This document shows positions 1 through 7,771 of a stretch of 64,000 bases of DNA, piece after piece. The stretch comes from CAZRHR01 sp964599915 (GTDB lineage Bacteria > Bacteroidota > Bacteroidia > CAIKAF01), in contig CAZRHR010000004.1 in NCBI GenBank assembly GCA_964599915.1, positions 1-64,000 of the forward strand, given 5' to 3'. The number at the start of each line of letters is the position of its first letter. The stretch's first letter is position 1. Both the position numbers and the translations under genes were made by a program. The notes under the pieces are model-generated. The model was given only the letters and a program-made list of their open reading frames with translations, made no database searches and had not been told where the DNA came from.

Positions 1-48
1 ATCGGAGTCGTTCCCTGATTCCGTAGCGTAGGAAGGGAAGGCGTTGGT

Positions 49-269
49 GTTCGAGCGTAGCCAAGAACGGTGTCTGAGGATAGCCAAGAACGATGTTCGA
101 GCTCACCCCAAACCGGCGGCTTTGCGTTGGCGAAATCGGTGGCTGAGCGAAGCCGAAGCCACAATGCTCCACAACCGTCGCTTAAGTTCACCCTAAAGGG
201 TTGCTGGGCGCAGCCGAAGTCGGTGGCAAAGTTCATTCCCAATCGGTGGCTGAGCGTAGCCGAAGCCCC
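49..269. repeat. cluster of short palindromic (REP-like) repeats
   Basis: Several imperfect copies share the core GAGCGTAGCC or GAGCGAAGCC. Copies are visible at 49-68 (arms GTTC/GAAC), 139-162 (arms GTGGCT/AGCCAC around GAGCGAAGCCGA), about 205-222 (degenerate) and 245-269. The arms differ between copies but remain inverted repeats while the core stays constant, as expected of a mobile palindromic element. Another pair lies at 35404-35438. The rest of positions 1-232 shows no convincing gene; plus-strand reading frames here merely translate the repeat. Similar GAGCG-TAG-CGAA palindromes are common in Bacteroidota intergenic DNA (recalled, not searched). Confidence 0.75.
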
Positions 270-640
270 ATCTCCCCCAAAACCCTTTCATGCCCATGCA
301 TCGGCAAACGTGACCATTCCTCCGCTCTAAACCAACCACAGGCATCATGGTCCACCAAAAACTCCGGCCCATGCACCCAAATCACCGGAACCAACCAAAG
401 CCGATAATTCCCATGGTCCAAAAAAATCTTGATGTCTCCCCCGGCACGCACTTGCATGCCAAATTCTTCTTCGAGCTCTCGCTGCAAAGCCGCAAAATAA
501 GATTCACCAGGTTGCACTTTCCCTCCGGGCATTTCCCAAAATCCTTCTTGGCTTTTCCCCGGCTTTTTCCTTGCCCAAAAAAAACGACCCTCTTTTTCAA
601 TCAGGCCGCAAACTACATCGGTCAATGGATTAGTTGCCAT
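233..640 (-). CDS. mutT: NUDIX hydrolase, MutT-like (8-oxo-dGTP diphosphatase family)
   Basis: This 135-residue cytoplasmic enzyme of the MutT type probably sanitises oxidised nucleotides such as 8-oxo-dGTP. A complete Nudix box spans residues 40-62: G40, E46, then R54-E55-L56 and E58-E59-x-G61. A motif FWEMPGGK precedes it, and a strand near 79-90 is typical of MutT/CTP-pyrophosphohydrolase proteins. The start overlaps the end of gldA by 11 bases, so the two are probably co-transcribed. The last dozen residues are unusual: codons for about residues 124-132 lie inside a palindromic repeat (245-269) and the stop falls just beyond it, so the native C-terminus seems to have been replaced. The substrate is inferred only from family membership. 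Confidence 0.88.
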   Translation of the reverse strand: MATNPLTDVVCGLIEKEGRFFWARKKPGKSQEGFWEMPGGKVQPGESYFAALQRELEEEFGMQVRAGGDIKIFLDHGNYRLWLVPVIWVHGPEFLVDHDACGWFRAEEWSRLPMHGHERVLGEMGLRLRSATDWE

Positions 641-1553
641 TTTGGGTACGTTCCCTAAATACCGTTTCCATGTCTTGTTCCTGATAATGCATGGCTAAAA
701 CCATACAACCCGCTTGAACAGCCCATTGGAATACCGCAGGACGATGATCCTGTTCCCCTGTTACTTCCAAGAGGAATTGCTGCTCGGAAATGGCTTTTAC
801 TTTTCGTACACCTGGAATTTCTTGGAGTTGCTTTTTAGACATGGATTTGTCCAATTCCACCAGTAAAATGCGTTGGCTCGTGAGATGGGTTCCCCGCAAA
901 TGCTGGATAGGCTCATTGGCCTTTACCACGCCGCGATCCAAAATAATCACCTGGGAACAAAGGGCCTCGACTTCCTTCATGTTATGGGTGGAAATCAACA
1001 GGGTTTTGGATTTTCCTAAATCCAAAATGAGTTTCCGAATATCTACCAACTGGTTGGGGTCCAATCCTGAGGTGGGCTCATCTAAAATCAACACTTCCGG
1101 GTCATGAATCATGGCAGCTGCCAAGCCCACCCGTTGTTTATAGCCTTTAGATAAAGCACCTATTTTCTTATGGGCTTCCCGACCAAGTCCTGTGCGTTGG
1201 ATCATGGCTTCTATGGCGTCTTTTTGCTGACCTTGAGGAATTTGATGCAATCCAGCGCAAAAGGCTAGATATTCCCTCACATACATGTCCATGTATAAAG
1301 GATTCGATTCGGGCAAATAGCCCACTTTTTTCCGAATCTCCAGCTGGTGTGGCGCCACCGGAATGCCACAAATGGCGGCTGTTCCGGAACTGGCTTGCAC
1401 ATAGCCGGTCAGGATTTTCATGAGGGTAGATTTTCCCGCCCCATTTGGACCTAAAAATCCCGCAATCACGCCTTCACCCACCTCGAAACTTACATCGTTC
1501 AAAGCAAGCTGGGTGCCGTAGCGTTTGGTAATTTGTGAAACACGAATGGACAT
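630..1553 (-). CDS. gldA: gliding motility ABC transporter ATP-binding protein GldA
   Basis: A 307-residue ABC ATPase. The Walker A motif GPNGAGKST is at 35-43, the signature LSKGYKQ at 134-140, Walker B LILDEP at 155-160 and the H-loop histidine at 190. The motif YLPESNPLYMDMYVREYLAF (79-98) is characteristic of GldA, which partners the membrane proteins GldF and GldG in gliding Bacteroidota. The C-terminal third is a poorly conserved accessory domain, as in ABC-2 type ATPases. gldF and gldG are not in this window, which is usual because they often lie elsewhere. A generic ABC-2 ATPase is the alternative, but the match around residues 79-190 favours GldA. The gene is transcribed upstream of mutT. 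Confidence 0.85.
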   Translation of the reverse strand: MSIRVSQITKRYGTQLALNDVSFEVGEGVIAGFLGPNGAGKSTLMKILTGYVQASSGTAAICGIPVAPHQLEIRKKVGYLPESNPLYMDMYVREYLAFCAGLHQIPQGQQKDAIEAMIQRTGLGREAHKKIGALSKGYKQRVGLAAAMIHDPEVLILDEPTSGLDPNQLVDIRKLILDLGKSKTLLISTHNMKEVEALCSQVIILDRGVVKANEPIQHLRGTHLTSQRILLVELDKSMSKKQLQEIPGVRKVKAISEQQFLLEVTGEQDHRPAVFQWAVQAGCMVLAMHYQEQDMETVFRERTQNGN

Positions 1554-1628
1554 AAATGCAAAGTAAAGAAGGAAACCGTTAAGGTACGAAGCTACATGGT
1601 ATTTTTCCGGAATTAAATCCTGAACGTC

Positions 1629-1636
1629 TACCTTTG
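1629..1636 (+). promoter_or_regulatory. -7 element (TACCTTTG) in front of rarA
   Basis: TACCTTTG matches the Bacteroidota -7 consensus TAnnTTTG and ends only four bases before the rarA ATG at 1641. No clear TTTG lies 19-20 bases upstream; a T-rich run at 1602-1606 is the nearest candidate. If functional, the transcript would be essentially leaderless. Confidence 0.4.
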
Positions 1637-1640
1637 CAAG

Positions 1641-2942
1641 ATGGCAGAAGGTTTACCCGAAATTCCGTTGGCCGAGCGCATGCGGCCTCATAGTTTGTCA
1701 GATTTGGTGGGCCAGGAACATTTAACTGGACCTGACGGCCCTTTTTCCCAAATGGTAGCTCAGGGATTATTGCCCTCGATGATTTTATGGGGACCTCCCG
1801 GCGTAGGGAAAACTACCTTAGGCCGCATGTTGGCGGCATTAACACAGCGTGAATTCAGGGCTTTGAATGCCATTTCGGCCGGGGTAAAAGAGGTCCGCGA
1901 AGCCATTGAATGGGCTGAAAAGGGAAGCCTTTGGCGTCAAGGGAAAAAGCCGGTGGTATTTATTGATGAAATTCATCGGTTCAATAAAGGTCAACAGGAT
2001 GCCCTGCTGGCGGCGGTGGAAAAAGGTACCTTTTGTTTAATTGGTGCCACCACGGAAAATCCGGGTTTTGAGGTGAATGCGGCCTTGCTAAGTCGTTGCC
2101 AGTTGATGGTGTTGAAGCCGTTGGAGGCCGAAGCTTTACAGCGTGTAATTTCCCATGCCCTTGAGAAAGATGATTGGCTCAAAAGTCTGGCGGTTACGGT
2201 GGAAGAAACGGAGGCCCTGATGGTTTTGTCCGGTGGGGACGCGCGTCGTCTCTTAAATATACTGGAAATGGCCGCGATGGCTGCCGTTCGTCAGCAACCG
2301 GCGCAGATCACCAACGCCTTGGTGCGGCAAGTCGCTTTGCATCACATTGGGCGCTATGACAAAACGGGAGAACAACATTATGATATTATTTCTGCTTTTA
2401 TCAAATCCATCCGAGGAAGCGATCCGCAAGCCGGCGTATATTGGTTGGCGCGCATGCTCAATGCCGGGGAAGATCCCGTATTCATCGCCCGAAGATTGGT
2501 GATTTTGGCCAGTGAAGATATTGGGAATGCCAATCCCAATGCCCTTTTAATGGCGCAAACCGGCATGGAAGCTGTAAAAGCCATCGGCATGCCGGAAGCC
2601 AGAATCATTTTATCGCAGGTGGTGATTTTCTTGGCGAGTTCTGCCAAATCGAATGCGTCTTATCTGGCCATTGGCGCTGCACTAAAAACAGTTCAGGAAA
2701 CAGGAGATTTAGAGGTGCCTCTGCATTTGCGAAACGCTCCGGTCACGTTGATGAAGGAATTGGGGTATGGCGCAGGATATGCCTATCCACATGATTTTCC
2801 CGGACATTTTACACCGCAGGATTATTTACCGGAGGCGTTGAAAAATAAGCTGTTTTATGTTCCGGCACAAAATCCCAGAGAGGAGGAGATGCGACGTTTC
2901 TTGGCGGCCAGGTGGCCTGGAAAATATGAAACGCCTTCTTAG
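1641..2942 (+). CDS. rarA: replication-associated recombination protein A (AAA+ ATPase)
   Basis: This 433-residue clamp-loader-like AAA+ ATPase of the RarA/MgsA/Mgs1 family acts at stalled replication forks. The conserved N-terminus PLAERMRP is followed by VGQEHL, Walker A GPPGVGKT at 51-58 and Walker B VVFIDEIHRF at 105-114. A sensor-1 segment IGATTENP follows near 133. The C-terminal half has the family motifs DKTGEQHYD, SAFIKSIRGSDP and ASEDIGNA, which separate RarA from RuvB and DnaX. The start is set by alignment with the family's PLAxRMRP N-terminus. The gene diverges from gldA across an 87-base intergenic region. Length is normal for the family. Confidence 0.96.
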   Translation: MAEGLPEIPLAERMRPHSLSDLVGQEHLTGPDGPFSQMVAQGLLPSMILWGPPGVGKTTLGRMLAALTQREFRALNAISAGVKEVREAIEWAEKGSLWRQGKKPVVFIDEIHRFNKGQQDALLAAVEKGTFCLIGATTENPGFEVNAALLSRCQLMVLKPLEAEALQRVISHALEKDDWLKSLAVTVEETEALMVLSGGDARRLLNILEMAAMAAVRQQPAQITNALVRQVALHHIGRYDKTGEQHYDIISAFIKSIRGSDPQAGVYWLARMLNAGEDPVFIARRLVILASEDIGNANPNALLMAQTGMEAVKAIGMPEARIILSQVVIFLASSAKSNASYLAIGAALKTVQETGDLEVPLHLRNAPVTLMKELGYGAGYAYPHDFPGHFTPQDYLPEALKNKLFYVPAQNPREEEMRRFLAARWPGKYETPS

Positions 2943-2955
2943 GCCGGCTCTTCTT

Positions 2956-2989
2956 TAAATGCCCTATTTTTCATGTAAATGCCCTATCT
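2956..2989 (+). repeat. 20-bp tandem duplication upstream of the surface operon
   Basis: TAAATGCCCTAT appears twice with a 20-base period (from 2956 and from 2976). Each copy ends in a -7-like octamer (TATTTTTC, then TATCTTCA). The duplication lies immediately before the start of the 3003 lipoprotein gene and may affect promoter choice. Confidence 0.5.
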
Positions 2990-3002
2990 TCACGGGGTGA
3001 AA

Positions 3003-4589
3003 ATGCATATTTGGGTGGGCACATGTCTGCTTGCAGGTTTGGCCGCCGGTTGTAATCCTTTGGATACTGGATGGGAGTCTGAATGGCTCGCTCCGGTAGC
3101 ACGTACGGAACTAAACTTAGACCAGTTAACAGGTGATACCTTGTTGTCTCCCGGTCCGGATGGCCTGCTTTGGGTCGATTTTCAAACTGAAATACTGGAT
3201 TTTGGGGTAGATACCTTGGCGGATTTAGGAGATTATAGTTCTTCCGAAACGGCCGTTTGGCCGCTTGGTGATTTTGTGGTAACGCCAGGAAGCACCGTGC
3301 CCTTGAACGACATTGTTTTAAAATTTGATGCAGAACCTGCCGAGCTAACCTATGCTTTGGTGAAAAGTGGAACCCTTCGGGTGGAATTGGTGGCAGCCTT
3401 GCCCGAAAAAGTGGAAGCCCTTTACCAAATTCCAATGGCCAGAAAAAATGGATTGCCGCTCATCATCAAAGAAACCATTCCCGCTGTTCCTCCCGGTGGG
3501 GATTCAGTGCGCATCGTTCGGACCTTAAATTTGGCCGATTGGGAAATGGATTTACGCACCCTCAACCTGAATAAATGGAATGAATTGGCCATTCAGGTGC
3601 AGGTGACTTTACCCCTCGATGCCAATCCTTTACCTTTAACCCAAGGACAATTTTTGATGCGGATTCAAACCGATATGCTGGATTTAAAGCCTCGTTTTGC
3701 CCAAGGGTATTTTGGTCAACAAACCCTTCAAGTCCAAAATCCGGTGGCCTTGGATGCCTTGAACAAAATTAAGGTAGAGCAATTGCTTTGGGACCAAGCG
3801 GAGATTGATTTGACTTTGCAAAATTACCTCGGTGCCGATTTGAGGGTTCGCCCTTTGGGAATTGACGGGAAAAAGACAAGTTCCGGCCAAGAAATCTCTT
3901 TGCAACACTCTGTTTTTGGTACCACGGTCAATGTAAGTCGGGCACAGGGGGGCCTCACGGTAAGCCAGCCGGAACCGACCCAAAAAACATGGCAGTTTAA
4001 TCCCCAAAACTCCAATATTTTAGACTTTCTTCAATTTTTTCCTGACCAAATTACGCCTCGCATGGTACTGAATGTAAATCCATTGGGTAATATTTCCGGT
4101 CACAGGGATTTTTTATATCCGGCCTTTCCACCGAAATTAAAGATTCAGGTGAAAGCGCCCCTTGCCTTTTCTGTGGGTTCTATGGCGTTCACAGATACCC
4201 TAGACGCAAATTTCAAAGGAAATACCGCGACCCAAAGCATTTTGGGAGGCAATTTGAAATTGGTGGCCGACAATGGATTTCCCTTTGCCCTAGAGGTGAC
4301 TTCTTGGCTGTTAAACGCGCAAGGCCAGGTGGTGGATTCGTTGGTGTCAGGACAGGAAATTGCCGCCGCGCCTTTGGCGGTAGGAAATAATTTTAGTCAA
4401 CAAACTACTCGAACCATCCTCAACTATCCCGTGTCTCCTGCCTTGGGTGCTCGCCTTAACCAGGTTCGGCACATTCGGGTGAAAGCCCGGTTACGCACCA
4501 TGCCTGCCGGACAAACCATTTCGGTTTTGCCACAAAATACTTGCGCCTTGCAATGGATTGCCCAACTTACTGTGAATCCTAATCCATGA
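3003..4589 (+). CDS. large lipoprotein of unknown function, first gene of a surface operon
   Basis: A protein of about 528 residues with a short signal peptide (MHIWVGTCLLAGLAAGC) ending in a lipobox-like LAAGC, so it is probably an outer-membrane-associated lipoprotein. The ATG at 3003 is preferred over an in-frame ATG at 2979 because it starts exactly at the signal peptide. The mature part is beta-rich with many alternating hydrophobic residues and no enzyme motif that I recognise. Its stop codon overlaps the start of the next gene (ATGA), indicating translational coupling with the 4586 barrel protein. Function unknown; a surface or periplasmic structural role is inferred from context. Confidence 0.8.
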   Translation: MHIWVGTCLLAGLAAGCNPLDTGWESEWLAPVARTELNLDQLTGDTLLSPGPDGLLWVDFQTEILDFGVDTLADLGDYSSSETAVWPLGDFVVTPGSTVPLNDIVLKFDAEPAELTYALVKSGTLRVELVAALPEKVEALYQIPMARKNGLPLIIKETIPAVPPGGDSVRIVRTLNLADWEMDLRTLNLNKWNELAIQVQVTLPLDANPLPLTQGQFLMRIQTDMLDLKPRFAQGYFGQQTLQVQNPVALDALNKIKVEQLLWDQAEIDLTLQNYLGADLRVRPLGIDGKKTSSGQEISLQHSVFGTTVNVSRAQGGLTVSQPEPTQKTWQFNPQNSNILDFLQFFPDQITPRMVLNVNPLGNISGHRDFLYPAFPPKLKIQVKAPLAFSVGSMAFTDTLDANFKGNTATQSILGGNLKLVADNGFPFALEVTSWLLNAQGQVVDSLVSGQEIAAAPLAVGNNFSQQTTRTILNYPVSPALGARLNQVRHIRVKARLRTMPAGQTISVLPQNTCALQWIAQLTVNPNP

Positions 4590-5839
4590 ATCCAATTCCT
4601 TACGTTTTACCCTTGTTTTTGGGATTTTCCGCGCAAAAACAGCCGTTGTTATTTCAGAAAGCGCTGTCCCGTTATCCCAACATCATTCATCTGCAAAGTC
4701 AGGCAAGCCTTAGCGCATCGGCACTGAGTTCTCAATTTATGTATACGGTGGGTACAGGCGGATTTTTGGACGAGTCCATCAAATCTCAAGCTTTAGATCG
4801 GCTCCATGGCCAGGGACATCGTTTGGGCGCCGACTGGGATTCGGACCTCGGTTTTACCTGTCTCAATGATTCCATGTTTGGTCGTCCGCGCTGGGGATAC
4901 ACCGTTTCTTTTGGAAACCGCTTTTTAGCCGACGCATCGCTTTCAGACGATATGCTGCGTCTGGCACTCAATGGAAATGCTCCTTATGCAGGAACTACAT
5001 TGAACCTCGGGCCTTTTCATGCAGACTTTACCGCTTACCAACAATTTCAATTCAGCTTTTTCAAATCTTGGATAAAAGAAAAATATACCCAACAATTCGG
5101 GTTTGGTTTAGGCTTTGTCCAAGGCAACCTGCACCGGGATGCCCGCGCCAACCAATGGCGAATGACCACCGATAGCCTCGGTAGTTTCGTGGATTTTCAG
5201 GTGGAACAGGCCTTGTTTCGGACCTCAGATCCCAATAAAAATGCCTACTTTTTTCCGAATGGAATCGGAGCTGTCACCCATTTCTGGTACCAGCAGCAAT
5301 GGGAAAAGCATGATTTATATTTGGCCGTCAACGATTTGGGATTCATTCAATGGAATGATGTTTCTCAGCAGGCGCGGGTAGATACCACTTGGCGTTGGTC
5401 CGGGTTTTATTTCCCCAACATCACCCAAGTGTCTTCAACCTATTTTTCAGATTACGCCGATAGCTTGAGAACTGGTTACGTGAGGGAAGAACAAGCGTCT
5501 TACACGACACTTTTACCCGTACAATTTTTTGCCAGTTACCGTTATCAGTGGGTGCCTGATAAATGGGGTGTTCGCGCGCATGTGGCATGGAGGCCGTTTC
5601 GCCAACACTTACCTGCCGCATGGGTGAGCCTCATGTATGCCCCCAAAAAGTGGTTAGAAGGCCAGTTTTTAATGGGTTATGGCGGTTATGGCAGCTTTTT
5701 TACCGGTTTAGATCTGGGATTTTCTCCGGGAAAAGGCTGGACTTTGGCTTTACAAACCAGGCATTTAGATGGGTTGATTCCTACCACTTTTTCCAGCGGA
5801 ATATCTGCAGGTTTCCGTGTCTCTAAACATTTTTTCTAA
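4586..5839 (+). CDS. predicted outer-membrane beta-barrel protein (DUF5723-like)
   Basis: A 417-residue protein with many short amphipathic strands rich in aromatic residues (for example YRYQWVPDKWGVRAHVAW), ending in a strand finishing SKHFF. A terminal aromatic is typical of outer-membrane barrels. It resembles Bacteroidota proteins annotated DUF5723, but this is by pattern and not by search. The N-terminus has only a weak signal-like stretch (YVLPLFLGFSAQ). It overlaps the lipoprotein gene upstream by four bases and its stop shares a base with the start of the 5839 gene, so all three are likely co-translated. It may be a porin-like partner for the other two products. Confidence 0.75.
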   Translation: MNPIPYVLPLFLGFSAQKQPLLFQKALSRYPNIIHLQSQASLSASALSSQFMYTVGTGGFLDESIKSQALDRLHGQGHRLGADWDSDLGFTCLNDSMFGRPRWGYTVSFGNRFLADASLSDDMLRLALNGNAPYAGTTLNLGPFHADFTAYQQFQFSFFKSWIKEKYTQQFGFGLGFVQGNLHRDARANQWRMTTDSLGSFVDFQVEQALFRTSDPNKNAYFFPNGIGAVTHFWYQQQWEKHDLYLAVNDLGFIQWNDVSQQARVDTTWRWSGFYFPNITQVSSTYFSDYADSLRTGYVREEQASYTTLLPVQFFASYRYQWVPDKWGVRAHVAWRPFRQHLPAAWVSLMYAPKKWLEGQFLMGYGGYGSFFTGLDLGFSPGKGWTLALQTRHLDGLIPTTFSSGISAGFRVSKHFF

Positions 5840-7302
5840 TGCGTCCAATGTCCTTTTTTACCTGTTGCTTTGGATTTTTCCTCATCATGGGAACGGTTTC
5901 TGCACAAGCCTATTGGAACAGAAGCTATGGCAATGGATACAATGACCGCGGTACGGCCGTAATAGTGACACCGGATGGGTCTATTGTCTCAGTGGGTCAA
6001 TCTACCCAGGAAGAAACCCGGATTCAATGGCTCAAAGCCGATTCCTTGGGCGATTTCGTCACGCGGAAGTTTTTTGGAGGACCGGGTATTACCTGGGCCA
6101 ACCATGCCGCCCTTTTTCCTGCAGATAGCGGCTTGGTAGTGTGTGGTAGCCGGTTTGTCAATGAAATCCAGCAATATGACCAATATGTAGCGCGTCTCAA
6201 TTCGGCGGGTGATACCCTATGGACCCAAAGTTTCGGAGACATCGATTGGGATGTGGCCCAATGGATTGGGGTAGATAGTTCAGATACCATCCATGTGGTG
6301 GGCCAAGGTTTTTCAGCGACCACGGGATTAGGTCAAGTGATTTGGACCGTTTTTTCACCGAATGGACAAATGTTGACGCAGAAAACCTGGGCACATCCAG
6401 TGAGTAATTTGCGGCCAGTGCATGTCATGCCCTTGCCGGAAGGGGGGTGGTTAATCGGTGGGGAACTTCAGCCCGGACCTGCGGGTGGGCAAGACCTTTG
6501 GGCCGCTAGATTAGATGCGCAATTGGATACTTTATGGACACGGTCTTATGGTAGCGCCGGCGATGATCGCATGGGAAATGTCTCTCTGTATCGCAATGCG
6601 GTCAATGCCATCACTTATACTTTGGGTGGTGATTTTAGTTTGCCGGGTCAAGACCAAGGATTTATTTTTATGCAGCGCATTGCCACCAACGGGGATTCCA
6701 TTTTACGGGTAGATGCTGCACAAGGAGGCGGGCTGTTGTTTTCCCGGAAAAATTGCAAACATCTGTATAAAAGTACAGATGGTGCATACACCATTATGTG
6801 TCAGGTCAACAGCCCGGATGAATCCCAATTTTGGAATGTAGAATTTAGCCAGACCAGTTTTTTATTTTGGCAAAGCGGCCAAGTGCTTTTTGTAGGTTCA
6901 CAGTATAAAGCGGAAGGTTTTTCCGCTTGGCCTTCGGGAGGATTTATTGTTACGGGAGAAACGGATGTATATGGTCCGGGTGTTCGTGCGTTGTTTTTGT
7001 CTAAGGTAGGGCCGTTGGGAGAGGCTTCAACTTCCGTGGTGGTGGGCCAAGAAGATTGGAACGCAACGCATGCTTTGCCCTTTCCAAATCCAACCCAATC
7101 GGTGGTTTTTTTACAGGTAGATGCACAAGAGGCATGGCAGACTTTTGATGTTTCAGGGCGAATGGTCCAGCCGGTGTATGAGAAAGTGGGGGAGGGCTGG
7201 CAAATAGATTTCACGGGATTACCTGTGGGTTGGTACCGGGTTTGTGGGCGCAAGGGCTCGGGTGAAACTTTTACTTTTGGTGTTCTTTATCAGGGAGATT
7301 AA
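5839..7302 (+). CDS. secreted protein with type IX (type A) C-terminal sorting domain
   Basis: A 487-residue protein. An N-terminal signal peptide ends near SAQA (about residue 24). Repeated blades such as GDTLWTQSFG and LDTLWTRSYG suggest a beta-propeller-like body. The C-terminal region from about residue 405 (HALPFPNPTQSVVFLQVD, then GLPVGWYRV) matches type A sorting domains, which direct export and surface attachment through the type IX system encoded at 53561-61439. The gene is the last of a three-gene operon and is followed by a strong hairpin terminator at 7336-7363. The substrate or ligand is unknown. Confidence 0.82.
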   Translation: MRPMSFFTCCFGFFLIMGTVSAQAYWNRSYGNGYNDRGTAVIVTPDGSIVSVGQSTQEETRIQWLKADSLGDFVTRKFFGGPGITWANHAALFPADSGLVVCGSRFVNEIQQYDQYVARLNSAGDTLWTQSFGDIDWDVAQWIGVDSSDTIHVVGQGFSATTGLGQVIWTVFSPNGQMLTQKTWAHPVSNLRPVHVMPLPEGGWLIGGELQPGPAGGQDLWAARLDAQLDTLWTRSYGSAGDDRMGNVSLYRNAVNAITYTLGGDFSLPGQDQGFIFMQRIATNGDSILRVDAAQGGGLLFSRKNCKHLYKSTDGAYTIMCQVNSPDESQFWNVEFSQTSFLFWQSGQVLFVGSQYKAEGFSAWPSGGFIVTGETDVYGPGVRALFLSKVGPLGEASTSVVVGQEDWNATHALPFPNPTQSVVFLQVDAQEAWQTFDVSGRMVQPVYEKVGEGWQIDFTGLPVGWYRVCGRKGSGETFTFGVLYQGD

Positions 7303-7335
7303 ACAAAAATTGGGCACCAATTTTTGGAAAAAAAT

Positions 7336-7363
7336 AAAGGACTTGTTTAGCAACAAGTCCTTT
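7336..7363. terminator. bidirectional hairpin terminator
   Basis: A perfect 12-base-pair stem (AAAGGACTTGTT with AACAAGTCCTTT) encloses the loop TAGC. It lies between the convergent surface operon and tRNA-Arg and has A/T tracts on both sides, so it can serve both transcripts. Confidence 0.85.
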
Positions 7364-7367
7364 AAAG

Positions 7368-7441
7368 TGACCCCGAAGAGATTCGAACTCCTAACCTTCT
7401 GATCCGTAGTCAGATGCTCTATCCAATTGAGCTACGGGGCC
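7368..7441 (-). tRNA. tRNA-Arg (ACG)
   Basis: A 74-nt cloverleaf on the minus strand. The acceptor GGCCCCG pairs with CGGGGTC (one G-T pair), with a D-stem GCTC/GAGC. The anticodon arm TCTGA-CTACGGA-TCAGA carries ACG, and the T-loop is GTTCGAATC. CCA is not encoded. A consensus promoter lies just upstream at 7454-7484. Confidence 0.97.
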
Positions 7442-7453
7442 GTTTGAGTGGTG

Positions 7454-7484
7454 CAAATATAGGCAGGCAAACGGATTCACCAAA
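7454..7484 (-). promoter_or_regulatory. consensus Bacteroidota promoter for tRNA-Arg
   Basis: On the minus strand TTTG (7484-7481) is followed by exactly 19 bases and TATATTTG (7461-7454), a perfect TTTG-N19-TAnnTTTG. The tRNA begins 13 bases after the -7 element. It is back-to-back with the rpsU promoter, with 15 bases between the two -33 elements. Confidence 0.85.
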
Positions 7485-7499
7485 AAAAATGACGAATAT

Positions 7500-7530
7500 T
7501 TTGCCTTTTCGGATTATGCTGTTAATTTTG
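7500..7530 (+). promoter_or_regulatory. consensus Bacteroidota promoter for rpsU
   Basis: TTTG (7500-7503), 19 bases, then TAATTTTG (7523-7530): a perfect match to the Bacteroidota primary-sigma consensus. The rpsU start lies 32 bases beyond, giving a short 5' leader without a Shine-Dalgarno sequence. Confidence 0.87.
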
Positions 7531-7561
7531 TACCCCGTTTAAAAATACAGAACATACAGAT

Positions 7562-7756
7562 ATGCTCATTATTCCTATCAAAGAAGGCGAAAACATCGAC
7601 CGCGCACTGAAGAAGTTTAAGAAGAAATTCGAGCGCACCGGTGTGATGCGTCAGCTTCGCAGCCGTCAGCAGTTCACCAAAAAATCGATTGTGCGTCGCT
7701 CCGAAGTCCTTCGTGCGGCACACCGTTCGGTGGTTATGCGTCGGGACGACCAATAG
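7562..7756 (+). CDS. rpsU: 30S ribosomal protein S21
   Basis: A 64-residue highly basic protein with the S21 N-terminus IPIKEGENIDRALKKFKKK and the FERTGVMRQLR segment. S21 binds near the 3' end of 16S rRNA on the small-subunit platform. Length is normal for Bacteroidota S21. It has its own consensus promoter at 7500-7530 and is followed after 15 bases by the xerC-like gene, an arrangement typical of the phylum. Confidence 0.97.
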   Translation: MLIIPIKEGENIDRALKKFKKKFERTGVMRQLRSRQQFTKKSIVRRSEVLRAAHRSVVMRRDDQ

Positions 7757-7771
7757 TCAGCAACTCCGGAG

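Noticed and set aside
70..407. Plus-strand frames with VAERSRS-like repeats
   Set aside because: They translate the palindromic repeats and run antisense to mutT; no other coding support.
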